A stretch of 64,000 nucleotides of DNA from Lonepinella koalarum (GCA_030525745.1 JAUNED010000005.1:1-64000); one strand, 5' to 3'. Positions 38,271-48,539 are shown, numbered from the stretch's first letter. The notes: a model not told the origin generated them from the letters alone. Program-made: numbers and translations.

Positions 38271-39503
38271 ATGGAAAAGAAAAAAATTCTTGTATTACAT
38301 GTTGCTCTAGCTGTAGGTGGGGCAGAAACTGTATTACTAAATTATTTAAATATTCTTACCAAAAACCCAGAATATCAAGTAGATTTGGCCGTTTTTGAAG
38401 GTGGTGAAAAAAATCACTTAGAAAAAATAGATAGTTCTATTAAAGTTGATTTTTTATTAAATGAAATTGAAACTCAATTTAGCCGTTATACTTACTGGAA
38501 ATCTAAACAATCAAATATTTCAGATAGTGATAGACGATATTATTCTTCTTGGGATAGTCATATTTCTAATACGAGATTAGAAAGGCTGAAGAATAAAATT
38601 AAAAAAGAAAATTATGATTTAATCATTGACTTTCAAGGTATTGTTATTACTTTTATCACACCTGAATTTATCAAGACAATAAAAAAACCAATTATATCTT
38701 GGATTCATTCTGATTCAGATTTTGAACGATGGGAATATAATGTAGAAAATACAAAACAAAAATTAGATTATATTTCTAGCTTCGTTGCAATCTGTATGGA
38801 TATGAAAAAGAAATATGCTAACGCCTTAGAAAATAGGTTTTTATCAAATAAAGAAGTATATACATTATATAATCCTTTAGATATTAATAAAGTCTTGAAT
38901 CTAGCAAATGAAGAAGTTTCTGAGCTTGATCAAGATTTATTAAATTATCCTTTTATTTTACAGGTAGCACGATTAGATGAGAGACAAAAAAATCACCTTA
39001 AAATGATCGACTTATTTGCTAAATTAAAAGAAAAAGGGATAAAAGAGAAACTCTATATTATTGGTAATGGAAATAGTTATGCTATTCTACAGGAAAAAAT
39101 TAAAGAGCTAGGATTGGAAAATGAATGCTTATTATTAGGTTCTAGAACGAATCCAATGCCTTTTATGAGAAGAGCAAACTTATTTATTCATACTGCAAAT
39201 TACGAAGGTCTGGGAATGGTTCTTATTGAAAGTATGATTTGTGGTGTGCCTGTTGTGGCTTTTGATTGCCCAACGGGGCCAAGAGAAATTTTGGCAGACG
39301 GAAAATATGGTGAGTTAATTCCAATGGGTAATGATGAATTATTTATTGAAAAAACCTATGAATTATTAAGTCACGAAGAAAAACGCCAACATTATATCTC
39401 ATTATTGCCGGAAGCTGTAGAAAGATTTAGTTTTGAACAAATTGAGCACGATTTTTTTGCCTTAATTGAAAAAACAATATCTGAGAATAATTCCTTAAAC
39501 TAA
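38271..39503 (+). CDS. Glycosyltransferase family 4 protein
   Basis: A 410-residue GT-B fold glycosyltransferase. N-terminal ALAVGGAETVLLNYL is the usual GT4 acceptor-side loop; C-terminal ARLDERQKNHLKMIDLF, LLLGSRTNPMPFMRRANLFIHTANYEGLGMVLIESM and GVPVVAFDCPTGPREIL is the nucleotide-sugar domain with the EGxGxxxxE motif. It likely adds a sugar to lipooligosaccharide or another surface glycan; donor and acceptor are unknown. Base composition is clearly low in G+C (one line at 38461 counts 15/60). It forms a pair with the next gene, 65 bases on. Confidence 0.88.
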   Translation: MEKKKILVLHVALAVGGAETVLLNYLNILTKNPEYQVDLAVFEGGEKNHLEKIDSSIKVDFLLNEIETQFSRYTYWKSKQSNISDSDRRYYSSWDSHISNTRLERLKNKIKKENYDLIIDFQGIVITFITPEFIKTIKKPIISWIHSDSDFERWEYNVENTKQKLDYISSFVAICMDMKKKYANALENRFLSNKEVYTLYNPLDINKVLNLANEEVSELDQDLLNYPFILQVARLDERQKNHLKMIDLFAKLKEKGIKEKLYIIGNGNSYAILQEKIKELGLENECLLLGSRTNPMPFMRRANLFIHTANYEGLGMVLIESMICGVPVVAFDCPTGPREILADGKYGELIPMGNDELFIEKTYELLSHEEKRQHYISLLPEAVERFSFEQIEHDFFALIEKTISENNSLN

Positions 39504-39568
39504 AAGAAAAATGACCGCACTTTATTATCAAGAATAAAGTATAACATTAAGAAAGAAATAGGTAAGCT

Positions 39569-40756
39569 ATGTTAAAGAAAAAGACACTCTGCTTAGTCAT
39601 GATTGTTCGTAATGAATCCAAAGTAATTAAACGAGCTTTGGATAGAGTAAAAAATCATATAGATTATTGGGTAATTGTAGATACCGGATCTGATGATAAT
39701 ACCATGGAAATTATTAAAGATACGTTAAAGCATATTCCGGGCGAATTACACCAACAAGAATGGGTTAATTTCGGCTATAACCGTAGTCAAAGTTTAAAAT
39801 TTGCTAAAAATAAAGCAGATTATCTTTTACTTTGCGATGCCGATGAGCAGATCATTTTTTCTGAGGAATTTAAGGCAGAAGAATTAAATAAAGATGTGTA
39901 TTTAATTTCTTATAATGGCACGAATGATTATTCAGTTCCTTATTTAATTCGTGGTGACATTGATTGGCGTTATGTAGGTGTAACTCATGAATATTTAGAC
40001 GCTGATATTGAAGTGGTAAAAGAAAAAATTAAAACAATTTCAATTCTAGACTTACAAGATGGTGGATTTAAACACGATAAATTTGAACGAGATATTCGTT
40101 TGTTAGAGCAAGGATTGAAAGACGAACCTCATAATGTGCGTTATAAATTTTATTTAGCCAATTCTTATCGAGACAGTAAAAATAATGAAAAAGCCATTGA
40201 ATGGTATCAAAAACGTATTGCTGATGGTGGCTGGATTGAAGAAGTTACTTGTTCCTATGAAAATTTAGGAAAATGTTATGAAAAGCTAGGCAAGAATCAA
40301 GAGGCACTCAATACTTGGCTAATAGGATATGATTATAATCCTGCCCGCCTTGAATGTTTATATAATGCTGTTAGACTATTAAGAATTCAAGGTAACTGCC
40401 GTTTAGGGTATCAATTAGCCAAAATCGCTGTCAATATTCCTTACCCTACAAATGATGTATTATTTATTCAACGAGATATTTATTCTCTTTGGATTTATTA
40501 CGAATTATCTATTTGTGCTTATTATAGCGGTGATTTTCAAACAGGTTATGATTGTTGTAAAAAAGTCCTTTTTGCCGATCCAAATCCCATTATTTTAGAA
40601 ACAACAATTAACAATTTACGTTTTTATAAAGAATTTGCGGAAAAAGATGAGAGCGAAAATGTAGTTAAATTAATTGAAATTATTCAGAGGTATTTAATCA
40701 ATGCCAATAATGATGATGCCCAAAAAACGCTAACTTATTTACAAACATTAATTTGA
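39569..40756 (+). CDS. Glycosyltransferase family 2 protein with TPR-like tail
   Basis: A 395-residue protein. The first 190 residues are a GT-A domain: LCLVMIVRNESKVIKRALD, VIVDTGSDDNTMEII, and the metal-binding LLLCDADEQIIF (DxD). The rest has TPR-like helical pairs (AIEWYQKRIADGGW, CYEKLGKNQEALNTW). The layout resembles SunS-type GT2 enzymes with TPRs, some of which modify peptides and others surface glycans. The spacer to the upstream GT4 holds one USS. Acceptor unknown. Ribosome binding site GGTAAGCT is weak. Confidence 0.82.
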   Translation: MLKKKTLCLVMIVRNESKVIKRALDRVKNHIDYWVIVDTGSDDNTMEIIKDTLKHIPGELHQQEWVNFGYNRSQSLKFAKNKADYLLLCDADEQIIFSEEFKAEELNKDVYLISYNGTNDYSVPYLIRGDIDWRYVGVTHEYLDADIEVVKEKIKTISILDLQDGGFKHDKFERDIRLLEQGLKDEPHNVRYKFYLANSYRDSKNNEKAIEWYQKRIADGGWIEEVTCSYENLGKCYEKLGKNQEALNTWLIGYDYNPARLECLYNAVRLLRIQGNCRLGYQLAKIAVNIPYPTNDVLFIQRDIYSLWIYYELSICAYYSGDFQTGYDCCKKVLFADPNPIILETTINNLRFYKEFAEKDESENVVKLIEIIQRYLINANNDDAQKTLTYLQTLI

Positions 40757-40773
40757 CCTCAACTATGCTTCAA

Positions 40774-40804
40774 AAATAAGGACTTCATGATGAAGTCCTT
40801 ATTT
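40774..40804. terminator. Bidirectional terminator between the glycosyltransferase and rpmJ
   Basis: AAATAAGGACTTCA (40774-40787), loop TGA, TGAAGTCCTTATTT (40791-40804). The stem is 14 bp and perfect. Confidence 0.85.
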
Positions 40805-40824
40805 TTATTTGAAAATTTAAAAAA

Positions 40825-40965
40825 CTATTTACGTTTTTTTCCACCTTGGCGGGCTTTAAAACGAGGGTTTTCTTTACAAATGACATAAACTACACCGTGA
40901 CGGCGAACGACTTTACAACCCGGGTGGCGTGTTTTGGCACTTTTAAGTGAAGCTAAAACTTGCAT
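40825..40965 (-). CDS. rpmJ: 50S ribosomal protein L36, type B
   Basis: A 46-residue gene read from the sequence: it starts [17 protein letters not shown], continues [15 protein letters not shown] and ends QGGKKRK. It lines up along its length with E. coli YkgO, the alternative L36 without the zinc-ribbon cysteines. It lies 36 bases after rpmE2 on the same strand, so both are probably one transcript. Confidence 0.93.
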   Translation of the reverse strand: MQVLASLKSAKTRHPGCKVVRRHGVVYVICKENPRFKARQGGKKRK

Positions 40966-41001
40966 AATTGACCTTATTTTTTATTGATTATTTAGTAGTG
41001 A

Positions 41002-41268
41002 TTATTTGCTTTTAAATGCACCGAATTTACCATAACGGTTATTAAATTCGCTTGCACGTCCTTCATTACCAATTTGACGGGTTTTACCTGTATAAAATGG
41101 GTGTGACGCAGAAGAAGTATCACACATAAAAACAGGGTATTCATTGCCGTCTTCCCATTTCATGGTTGCTGTTGTTCTTGCACAAGAACGAATCAAGAAG
41201 CCTTGTTTGGCGTTGCTGTCGTAAAATAATACGGTGCGATAATTTTCTGGGTGAATGCCTTTTTTCAT
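41002..41268 (-). CDS. rpmE2: 50S ribosomal protein L31, type B
   Basis: An 88-residue protein, [13 protein letters not shown]..., with the diagnostic SHPFYTGK segment of L31. It has no CxxC zinc motif, so it is the type B (zinc-free) form, like E. coli YkgM. I chose the ATG at 41268, with GGAG 7 bases upstream; an earlier in-frame start at 41301 does not match the family. Such copies often replace zinc-binding L31 under zinc limitation. Confidence 0.93.
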   Translation of the reverse strand: MKKGIHPENYRTVLFYDSNAKQGFLIRSCARTTATMKWEDGNEYPVFMCDTSSASHPFYTGKTRQIGNEGRASEFNNRYGKFGAFKSK

Positions 41269-41623
41269 AAAAACTCCAATTTGATCTACTTTTATTTGCA
41301 ATGAAAAATAAGTTTAGATGCGCAATTATAATCTGTTCACAAGAAAATGCAACCTTCTTTTTTAAAGAAAATTAAGTTTTGGACATATTAAGTAAAAAAG
41401 TGCGGTCAATTTTTAGTGTGTTTTGGGTACCTTTTAGATTATCCATAGACCTTAGCTAGCTTTAAATAAAATTTAAAAAATTTATTATTTTGATAAATAT
41501 TTGATAAAAACCACGATAATTTTTGATTGTTTGACAATAAAAAAGGAAAATATTTTTGAACCAATGAAATTTTGTTGTAGAATCACGACGTTTTTGATTT
41601 TATAAATATCACAAGGAAATATT
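41269..41623. other. Intergenic region between rpmE2 and the aminotransferase gene
   Basis: About 355 bases, very AT-rich. It holds the rpmE2 promoter, one USS (about 41398-41408), and a likely forward promoter TTGAAC (41556-41561), 16 bases, TAGAAT (41578-41583) for the aminotransferase. The rest (41410-41555) shows nothing I can name. Confidence 0.6.
41325..41352 (-). promoter_or_regulatory. Promoter of rpmE2-rpmJ
   Basis: On the minus strand TTGCAT (41347-41352), 16-base spacer, TATAAT (41325-41330). I did not find a clear Zur box nearby. Confidence 0.55.
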
Positions 41624-42859
41624 ATGCAATTCAGAGAAATTAACCCTTCCCCACGTTTATTAATGTGTCCTGGCCCGACAGATGCCGATCCTCGTGTTTT
41701 GCGTGCGATGTCAGCACCGATTTTAGGCCAATTTGATCCTGAGTTTACCTCATTAATGAATGAAACAATGGAAATGGAACGTCGTCTTTTCCAAACAAAA
41801 AATGAACAAACTTATGTGGTGAATTCCACTTCTCGTGGCGGTTTGGAAACGGTTTTAACCGCAGCAATTTGCCCGGGCGATAAAGTGTTAATTCCAGCAT
41901 TTGGTCGTTTCGGTTATTTATTAAACGAAATTTTAGCCCGTAGCGGTGCAGATATTACTGTGATCGAAAGAGAATGGGGCACAGTTTTTGAACCCGAAGA
42001 AATTGAGGCAGAATTGAAAAAAGGTGGCTATAAAGCTGTTGCCATCATTCATGGTGAAACCTCAACCTCAATGATGCAACCCTTAGAAGAAATCGGCAAA
42101 ATTTGTAAAAAATATGATGCTATGTTAATTGTGGATACGGTAGCAACTTTAGGTGGCGTAGATATTCGCGTTGATGAATGGGGCATTGATGCCTGTATCG
42201 GTGGTACGCAAAAATGTATTTCCGCACCGTCCGGCACAGCCTTAATCACTTACAACAAACGCATTGAAGAGATCATTGCAAAACGTAAGCGTGTAGAAAA
42301 AGGTATTCGTGTAGATTCCGACGTAGATGGCACATTGCCACAAATTCCAAGCAACTATTTGGATTTGGCACAGTTGCAAGACTACTGGAGCCCACGCCGT
42401 TTAAATCACCATACTGAGGCAACTTCCGCACAATATGGTGTCCACGAGGCGTTACGTATTATTTTGCAAGAGGGATTAGAAGCTCGCTTTAAACGTCATA
42501 TTTTAAATGATAAAGCTTTATGTGCCGGTTTAGAGGCAATGGGGCTGAAAATTTTTGGTGATCGCAAACACAAAGCGCCGGTTGTTACCGCATTCCATAT
42601 TCCGGAAGGCATCACCGGCCCGGCATTGCGTAGCGATATTCTAAATCATTTCGGTATCGAACTGGCAACCTCATTCGGGCCGTTAGACGGCAAAGTTATC
42701 CGTGTAGGCAATATGGGTTTCTCCAGCCAAAAACGCAATATTTTATTAACCTTAGGGGCATTAGAAGCGGTACTTTTAAGCCACAAAGTCAAAGTCCCTT
42801 CAGGCGATGCAGTAGCTGCCGCTTTAGCCATCTATAAAGAGGCTGAGAAAGTTGCTTAA
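41624..42859 (+). CDS. Class V PLP aminotransferase, (S)-ureidoglycine/alanine-glyoxylate type
   Basis: A 411-residue aminotransferase. N-terminal LLMCPGPTDADPRVLRAMS, STSRGGLET, HGETSTSMMQP and the PLP lysine in GGTQKCISAPSGTA are all visible. The sequence resembles HpxJ/PucG ureidoglycine-glyoxylate aminotransferases as I remember them, including the VEKGIR..VDGT and RLNHHTEATSAQYG segments. There are no allantoin or purine breakdown genes nearby, so the substrate remains open (serine, alanine or ureidoglycine with glyoxylate or pyruvate). Confidence 0.8.
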   Translation: MQFREINPSPRLLMCPGPTDADPRVLRAMSAPILGQFDPEFTSLMNETMEMERRLFQTKNEQTYVVNSTSRGGLETVLTAAICPGDKVLIPAFGRFGYLLNEILARSGADITVIEREWGTVFEPEEIEAELKKGGYKAVAIIHGETSTSMMQPLEEIGKICKKYDAMLIVDTVATLGGVDIRVDEWGIDACIGGTQKCISAPSGTALITYNKRIEEIIAKRKRVEKGIRVDSDVDGTLPQIPSNYLDLAQLQDYWSPRRLNHHTEATSAQYGVHEALRIILQEGLEARFKRHILNDKALCAGLEAMGLKIFGDRKHKAPVVTAFHIPEGITGPALRSDILNHFGIELATSFGPLDGKVIRVGNMGFSSQKRNILLTLGALEAVLLSHKVKVPSGDAVAAALAIYKEAEKVA

Positions 42860-42886
42860 CCTAGCCATAACCGAAGAATAACAATA

Positions 42887-42925
42887 AAAGTGCGGTCAAA
42901 ATACTCTCTGTTTTGACCGCACTTT
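42887..42925. terminator. Inverted USS pair between the aminotransferase gene and rlmL
   Basis: AAAGTGCGGTCAAAA (42887-42901), 9-base loop, TTTTGACCGCACTTT (42911-42925). It is a 15-bp perfect stem between converging genes. Confidence 0.75.
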
Positions 42926-42937
42926 AATAATGTCCTT

Positions 42938-45100
42938 CTATTCTTCGGCGTGCAAAGTGATTAACCAACAATTATGAATGTGTTTATTGCGTTCAAAATC
43001 CAAAGGTAAGGTTTTTGCGGAGATTTCAATTGCATTTAACCCTATTTCTGCCATAGCAGAAAAATCCATCTTAAAGCCTCGCTTGTTATTAGAAAATACA
43101 ATTGTTCCTGCTTTTCGCAAAATACGTTTTAGCTGCGTCATCAATTTAATATGATCCCTTTGCACATCCCAACTCTCTTCCATTCGCTTCGAATTGGAAA
43201 ATGTCGGAGGATCAACGAAGATGAGATCAAATTGTCGATCACATTTTGCCAACCATTGCAAACAATCTGCCTGAATGAGTGTATGCTTCGGAGCATTTAA
43301 TTCATTCAATATCAAATTCTGTTCAGCCCAATTCAAATAAGTGTTTGACATATCCACAGTCGTAGTGGATTTTGCCCCATTCAATGCCGCATGAATAGTC
43401 GCCGAACCTGTATAGGCAAATAAATTAAGAAAATCCTTGCCGGCAGCCATTTCTCCTACCATTTTCCGCGTGAGCCGATGATCCAAAAATAAACCTGTAT
43501 CCAAATAATCGGTTAAATTTACCCACAATTTCGCACCATATTCGTTCACATAAAAGTACTCACCTTTATTCGCCAATTTTTCGTACTGATTTGTACCTTT
43601 TTGCTTTTGGCGGACTTTCAATATTAATTTATTGGTTTCCACGCCTGTCACGCTTAACGTGGCTGTAACTGCATCCAATAAACGCTGACGGGCTTTGTTT
43701 TCATCAATATTTTTCGGTGCGGCATATTCCTGCACTACAATATGATCGGCATAACGATCCACTGCCAAATTATAATCCGGTAAGTCAGCGTCATATAAAC
43801 GATAAGCATCTAGCCCTTGGCTTTTAGCCCACTTTTCAATTTTTTTACTATTTTTCTGCAATCGGTTGGCAAAATCCGCAGCCACATCGGTATTTAAAAC
43901 CAACTGATTTTGCACCGCTCTGTCTTGATTATTGCCCGCTTCAACAACTAAAGTGCGGTCAGAAATTTGATAGTTTTTTTGCACGCAATCCAATGGCCCG
44001 TTTTTTGCCTTAAACTGGCGATGAGAACGCAATCGTAAACAATCCAGTAAGCCTTGTTCTGAACTAAAAATTGAAGCATTCCAGCCGGAAAATTGTTGCT
44101 TCAACCGTTGCCCAAACACGGAATATAACGCAATTAATGAGGGAGTTGTGCCAAGCCTTTCTCCATAAGGCGGATTGCAAATCACTGTTCCTTTTTGCTC
44201 CGACACAGGATTTTTTAATGCTGCCACATCTGATTGTTTAAAAGAGACTAAATGAGCTACACCTGCATTTCTAGCATTTTGTTGGGCTTTTTTCAGTACA
44301 CGATGATCCAAATCAAAACCATAAAAGTGCGGTTGCAACTGACGATTAAATTCAGTTTCAGCAAAGGCTTCAGCTTCACTTTTTATACTTTCCCAAACAG
44401 ACTGATTATGGCCTTTCCAAAAATCAAATCCCCAATGTCGGCGTTGTAATTGCGGTGCAATTTTAGCTTCCATTTGAGCAGCTTCTATCAGTAATGTCCC
44501 CGAACCACACATTGGATCCACCAATGGCGAGCCTTTTTCCCACCCCGAGCGTAATACTATCGCTGCAGCCAGCGTTTCACGTAACGGTGCTTGTCCTGCA
44601 TCTTCACGATAACCGCGCAAATGCAATGCTTCACCGCTTAAATCTAAGGATAAAACAACTTCTTCACGTTGCAAATAAACGTGAATACGAATATCAGGTC
44701 GTTCCTTATCTACACTTGGGCGAATTTTTCCTTGACGCTCAAAATAATCCACAATACCGTCTTTTACTCGCATTGCGCCAAATTGCGTATGGCGAATTTC
44801 TCTATTTGTGCCGTTAAAATCCACAAAAAAACGGCAATGTTCGTCAAAATAGTTTAACCAAGGCTGACTGACAACCGTAGAATATAAATCCAAATCACTA
44901 TAAATTTTTGCCGTAGCAATGGGTAGTAAAATCCTCGAAGCTAGTCTTGACCAAAGTAAAGTACGGTACTGTGTTTCGTCATCAGCCATAAAATGCACGC
45001 CACCTTGTGTAATTTGGCATTCTTTAGCTCCTAGTTCTGTCAGCTCGACTTTTAATAATTCTTCAAAACCTCGAGCTGTCGTGGCAAAAAGTTGTTTCAT
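42938..45100 (-). CDS. rlmL: 23S rRNA methyltransferase RlmL/RlmKL (G2445 and G2069)
   Basis: A 720-residue fused methyltransferase. The N-terminal half has a THUMP domain, then the m2G2445 domain with [15 protein letters not shown] and the NPPYGERLG active site. The C-terminal half is the m7G2069 domain, with [19 protein letters not shown] and [11 protein letters not shown]. Length is near E. coli RlmL (702). A USS inside at about 43950 and others lie in the gene. Confidence 0.96.
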   Translation of the reverse strand: MKQLFATTARGFEELLKVELTELGAKECQITQGGVHFMADDETQYRTLLWSRLASRILLPIATAKIYSDLDLYSTVVSQPWLNYFDEHCRFFVDFNGTNREIRHTQFGAMRVKDGIVDYFERQGKIRPSVDKERPDIRIHVYLQREEVVLSLDLSGEALHLRGYREDAGQAPLRETLAAAIVLRSGWEKGSPLVDPMCGSGTLLIEAAQMEAKIAPQLQRRHWGFDFWKGHNQSVWESIKSEAEAFAETEFNRQLQPHFYGFDLDHRVLKKAQQNARNAGVAHLVSFKQSDVAALKNPVSEQKGTVICNPPYGERLGTTPSLIALYSVFGQRLKQQFSGWNASIFSSEQGLLDCLRLRSHRQFKAKNGPLDCVQKNYQISDRTLVVEAGNNQDRAVQNQLVLNTDVAADFANRLQKNSKKIEKWAKSQGLDAYRLYDADLPDYNLAVDRYADHIVVQEYAAPKNIDENKARQRLLDAVTATLSVTGVETNKLILKVRQKQKGTNQYEKLANKGEYFYVNEYGAKLWVNLTDYLDTGLFLDHRLTRKMVGEMAAGKDFLNLFAYTGSATIHAALNGAKSTTTVDMSNTYLNWAEQNLILNELNAPKHTLIQADCLQWLAKCDRQFDLIFVDPPTFSNSKRMEESWDVQRDHIKLMTQLKRILRKAGTIVFSNNKRGFKMDFSAMAEIGLNAIEISAKTLPLDFERNKHIHNCWLITLHAEE

Positions 45101-45153
45101 TTTGTCTTCTCAAAAAATAAATTTGCGAGATTATAACAGATTATCGCTAGGCA

Positions 45154-45612
45154 TTAGGGGTATTTCGTCTGCAATACTTGGCATTTTTCTTTGCTCCAAT
45201 GAATTTCTGCAATAGTTGCTGGGTAAAAAGAGACGCTACTTTTACCACAAAGTACCGCCACAATTTCACTCACGAGAGGCAAATGGGAAATAATAAGGAC
45301 ATTTTGTATGCCTTTTTCCGCTAAAACAGATAAATAATCATTGACCAATTCAGCACTACCGTAAGGCGTAATTGCTTCCCATATTTCACTTTTTTGGATT
45401 AATAGGTTATCAAAAACCATATCTATTTGTTCAAAGGTTTGTTTTGCCCGCACATAAGGGCTGACCAATACTTTCTCAAAGGAAAGTGCGGTGGATTTAA
45501 GCCAAGTTCCCTGTGAAAACGCTTGTTTTCGTCCTTGTTCGGTGAGCTGGCGGGCTTTATCTGAATCAGCCATCATTTCAGCATCGCCATGCCTCATCAC
45601 AAATACTTTCAT
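45154..45612 (-). CDS. sixA: Phosphohistidine phosphatase SixA
   Basis: A 152-residue histidine phosphatase of the phosphoglycerate mutase superfamily. The catalytic RHG is in VFVMRHGDAE near the N-terminus; the second catalytic His is in NVLIISHLPLV. It removes phosphate from histidine phosphotransfer proteins such as nitrogen PTS components. It is divergent from pykA. Confidence 0.93.
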   Translation of the reverse strand: MKVFVMRHGDAEMMADSDKARQLTEQGRKQAFSQGTWLKSTALSFEKVLVSPYVRAKQTFEQIDMVFDNLLIQKSEIWEAITPYGSAELVNDYLSVLAEKGIQNVLIISHLPLVSEIVAVLCGKSSVSFYPATIAEIHWSKEKCQVLQTKYP

Positions 45613-45691
45613 TATTTATCCTCAATTTAAATAGAGAGGGTGATTTTCTTGAATTCCAAAGTGAAAGTCAAAAGGAAAATTTTATATAGAT

Positions 45692-45724
45692 AAACTCGAT
45701 CTTTAACGAGTTTCGGCGTATAAT
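45692..45724 (+). promoter_or_regulatory. pykA promoter region with inverted repeat
   Basis: TATAAT at 45719-45724 is a perfect -10. The inverted repeat AAACTCG-atctttaa-CGAGTTT (45692-45713) occupies the place of the -35, so an activator or repressor may bind there. No regulator is identified. Confidence 0.45.
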
Positions 45725-45774
45725 GCAGAACAATTTTTAAACTTAAATCGTTAATTACATAAATCGGAGTAAAA

Positions 45775-47214
45775 ATGTCCAGAAGACTCAGAAGAACAAA
45801 AATCGTTTGTACAATGGGGCCATCTACAGATAAGGCCAATAATTTAGAAAAAATTATTGCTGCCGGTGCAAATGTTGTCCGTATGAACTTCTCTCACGGC
45901 ACACCTGAAGATCATATCGGTCGTGCACAACGTGTGCGTGAAATTGCACACAAATTGGGTAAACATGTAGCTATTTTAGGCGATTTACAAGGCCCTAAAA
46001 TTCGTGTTTCTACGTTTAAAGAAGGGAAAATTTTCTTAAATATCGGTGATAAATTTATCTTAGATGCCGAATTACCAAAAGGTGAAGGTACGCAAGAAGC
46101 CGTTGGTTTAGACTATAAAACATTACCACAAGATGTTGTTCCGGGTGATATTTTGTTATTAGATGATGGTCGAGTTCAACTGAAAGTATTAGCAACAGAA
46201 GGAGCTAAAGTTTATACCGAAGTGACCGTTGGTGGCCCATTATCTAACAATAAAGGAATTAATAAGCTCGGTGGTGGTTTATCTGCTGATGCATTAACCG
46301 AAAAAGATAAAGCAGACATCATTACCGCTGCACGTATCGGTGTAGATTATTTAGCGGTTTCCTTCCCTCGTTCCAGTGCAGACTTGAACTATGCACGTCG
46401 TTTAGCACAAGAAGCCGGTTTAAATGCAAAAATCGTTGCCAAAGTTGAACGTGCTGAGACAGTAGCAACCGATGAAGCAATGGATGATATTATTTTAGCC
46501 TCAGATGTCATTATGGTGGCTCGTGGCGACTTAGGTGTTGAAATCGGTGATCCTGAATTAGTTGCTGTACAAAAAAAATTAATTCGCCGTTCCCGTCAAT
46601 TAAAACGTGTGGTTATTACTGCAACCCAAATGATGGAATCCATGATCAGCAACCCTATGCCAACCCGTGCTGAAGTAATGGACGTGGCGAATGCTGTTTT
46701 AGACGGCACTGACGCAGTTATGCTTTCAGCCGAAACTGCTGCAGGCCAATATCCTGCGGAGACTGTTGCCTCAATGGCTAAAGTCTGCTTAGGTGCTGAA
46801 AAAATGCCTATCGTCAATGTGTCTTTAGATAGTATGAGTGATCAATTTGATACTGTTGAAGAATCTGTTGCATTCTCTGCAATGTATGCTGCTAACCATA
46901 TGAAAGGTGTTGCTGCAATTATTGCAATGACAGGTACTGGCCGCACAGCACAACTGATGTCTCGTGTAAGCTCAGGTTTACCAATTTTTGCACTGTCTAA
47001 AAATGAAAATACTTTAAATCTATGTGCATTATATCGCGGTGTTACACCAATTTACTGTGAAAACCAAGCACGTACAGCAGAAGCTGCCGCTGAAGCCGTT
47101 CAATTATTAAAAGATAAAGGCTTCTTATTATCTGGTGATTTAGTGTTATTAACACAAGGAGATGCTTTAGGTAACGGTGGTACTAATACTTGCCGTACTT
47201 TACGAGTAGAATAA
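45775..47214 (+). CDS. pykA: Pyruvate kinase II
   Basis: A 479-residue glycolytic enzyme making pyruvate and ATP from phosphoenolpyruvate. It matches E. coli PykA nearly along its full length (480), with the substrate and metal motif [34 protein letters not shown] and [11 protein letters not shown]. The start [16 protein letters not shown] is typical. It has its own promoter region and terminator. Confidence 0.98.
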   Translation: MSRRLRRTKIVCTMGPSTDKANNLEKIIAAGANVVRMNFSHGTPEDHIGRAQRVREIAHKLGKHVAILGDLQGPKIRVSTFKEGKIFLNIGDKFILDAELPKGEGTQEAVGLDYKTLPQDVVPGDILLLDDGRVQLKVLATEGAKVYTEVTVGGPLSNNKGINKLGGGLSADALTEKDKADIITAARIGVDYLAVSFPRSSADLNYARRLAQEAGLNAKIVAKVERAETVATDEAMDDIILASDVIMVARGDLGVEIGDPELVAVQKKLIRRSRQLKRVVITATQMMESMISNPMPTRAEVMDVANAVLDGTDAVMLSAETAAGQYPAETVASMAKVCLGAEKMPIVNVSLDSMSDQFDTVEESVAFSAMYAANHMKGVAAIIAMTGTGRTAQLMSRVSSGLPIFALSKNENTLNLCALYRGVTPIYCENQARTAEAAAEAVQLLKDKGFLLSGDLVLLTQGDALGNGGTNTCRTLRVE

Positions 47215-47231
47215 TCTATTCTAAATCTATT

Positions 47232-47262
47232 AAACACGGTGGTTTTGCCACCGTGTTTATTT
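47232..47262 (+). terminator. Terminator after pykA
   Basis: AAACACGGTGG (47232-47242), loop TTTTG, CCACCGTGTTT (47248-47258), followed by ATTTTAT. Confidence 0.85.
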
Positions 47263-47352
47263 TATCAGGGATAAAAAGTTGAAATCATTGATCCCATTTA
47301 TGCTATAATCAAACCACTATTTATTTTTTATTTCTCAATACTGGAGGACGCA

Positions 47353-47988
47353 ATGACTGCTGCCAATAAACGTTCAATAATGACTCTTTTCTCTGAAAAA
47401 TCCAATATTTACTGCCACCAAGTGCGCATTGTATTAGCAGAAAAAGGCGTTGCTTATGAAACTGAAGCAGTCAATCCACAAGCTATTCCAGAAGAGTTAA
47501 TGGAGCTAAATCCTTACGGTACAATTCCGACCTTAGTTGATCGTGATCTTGTTTTATTTAATTCCCGTATAATTATGGAATACCTCGATGAGCGTTTTCC
47601 ACACCCACCATTAATGCCGGTTTACCCTGTCAATAGAGGGAAAAGCCGTCTATTAATGATGCGAATTGAACAAGATTGGTACCCAACTTTAGCAAAAGCT
47701 GAACAAGGCACTGATAGTGAAAGAGCTGAAGCGCTTGCGCAATTAAAGGAAGAAATTCTTTCTGTTGCGCCTATTTTTGCTCAAACACCTTTCTTCATGA
47801 GCGAAGAATTTAGTTTAGTTGATTGCTACATTGCACCACTACTTTGGCGTATGCAACAATTGGGAGTTAAATTTACCGGTGCCGGCAGTAAAGCAATTAA
47901 TGCCTATATGAGCAAAATTTTCGAACGAGATTCTTTCCTACAATCGATTGGTAGTATTTTGCCAAAGAATTTAATGGATGATAAATAA
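47353..47988 (+). CDS. sspA: Stringent starvation protein A
   Basis: A 211-residue glutathione transferase-fold protein that binds RNA polymerase and alters transcription in starvation. NKRSIMTLFSEK, IVLAEKGV, FNSRIIMEYLDERFPHPPLMPVYPV and SLVDCYIAPLLWR match SspA. GGAGG precedes the ATG. It shares its last base with the sspB start (TAATG). Confidence 0.96.
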   Translation: MTAANKRSIMTLFSEKSNIYCHQVRIVLAEKGVAYETEAVNPQAIPEELMELNPYGTIPTLVDRDLVLFNSRIIMEYLDERFPHPPLMPVYPVNRGKSRLLMMRIEQDWYPTLAKAEQGTDSERAEALAQLKEEILSVAPIFAQTPFFMSEEFSLVDCYIAPLLWRMQQLGVKFTGAGSKAINAYMSKIFERDSFLQSIGSILPKNLMDDK

Positions 47989-48449
47989 TGACAATGGAAT
48001 ATAAAAGTACACCTAAACGTCCATATTTACTGAGAGCTTATTACGATTGGCTTTTGGATAACGATTTAACACCTTACTTAGTGGTGGATGCGCTTTATCA
48101 AGGTGTTGAAGTACCCATTGAATATGTAAAAGACGGGCAAATTGTACTTAATTTATCCCCTAATGCTGTCGGCAATTTACATTTAGGTAATGATAACATC
48201 AATTTCAGTGCCAGATTTCAAGGTGTTGCACGCCATATTGTTGTGCCACTTGGTGCAGCCTTGGCTATTTATGCCAGAGAAAATGGTGACGGTGTTATGT
48301 TTGAACCGGAATCCATTTATGATGAATGGAACATCAATAATACTATTGAACAACCAAAACTCACTGAAAAAAACACAGAGGAAAAAGCGGAGAAAACGCC
48401 AAAAAGCGATATAAAAAAATCAACTTCCCATTTACGCATTATAAAATAA
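47988..48449 (+). CDS. sspB: ClpXP adaptor SspB
   Basis: A 153-residue adaptor that delivers ssrA-tagged proteins to ClpXP. The N-terminal substrate-binding domain has KRPYLLRAYYDWLLDN and TPYLVVDA; a charged linker rich in Lys/Glu follows; the final SHLRIIK is the ClpX-binding tail (E. coli RPALRVVK-like). It is translated with sspA. Confidence 0.96.
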   Translation: MTMEYKSTPKRPYLLRAYYDWLLDNDLTPYLVVDALYQGVEVPIEYVKDGQIVLNLSPNAVGNLHLGNDNINFSARFQGVARHIVVPLGAALAIYARENGDGVMFEPESIYDEWNINNTIEQPKLTEKNTEEKAEKTPKSDIKKSTSHLRIIK

Positions 48450-48493
48450 TCATACTTGTGAAAATTGACCATTTATCTAAAATCCAATTCCCC

Positions 48494-48532
48494 AAAAATG
48501 ACCTATATAAAAAATTTTTATAGGTCATTTTT
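48494..48532. terminator. Bidirectional terminator between sspB and cysB
   Basis: AAAAATGACCTATA (48494-48507) pairs with TATAGGTCATTTTT (48519-48532). Confidence 0.85.
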
Positions 48533-48539
48533 AAGCAAT

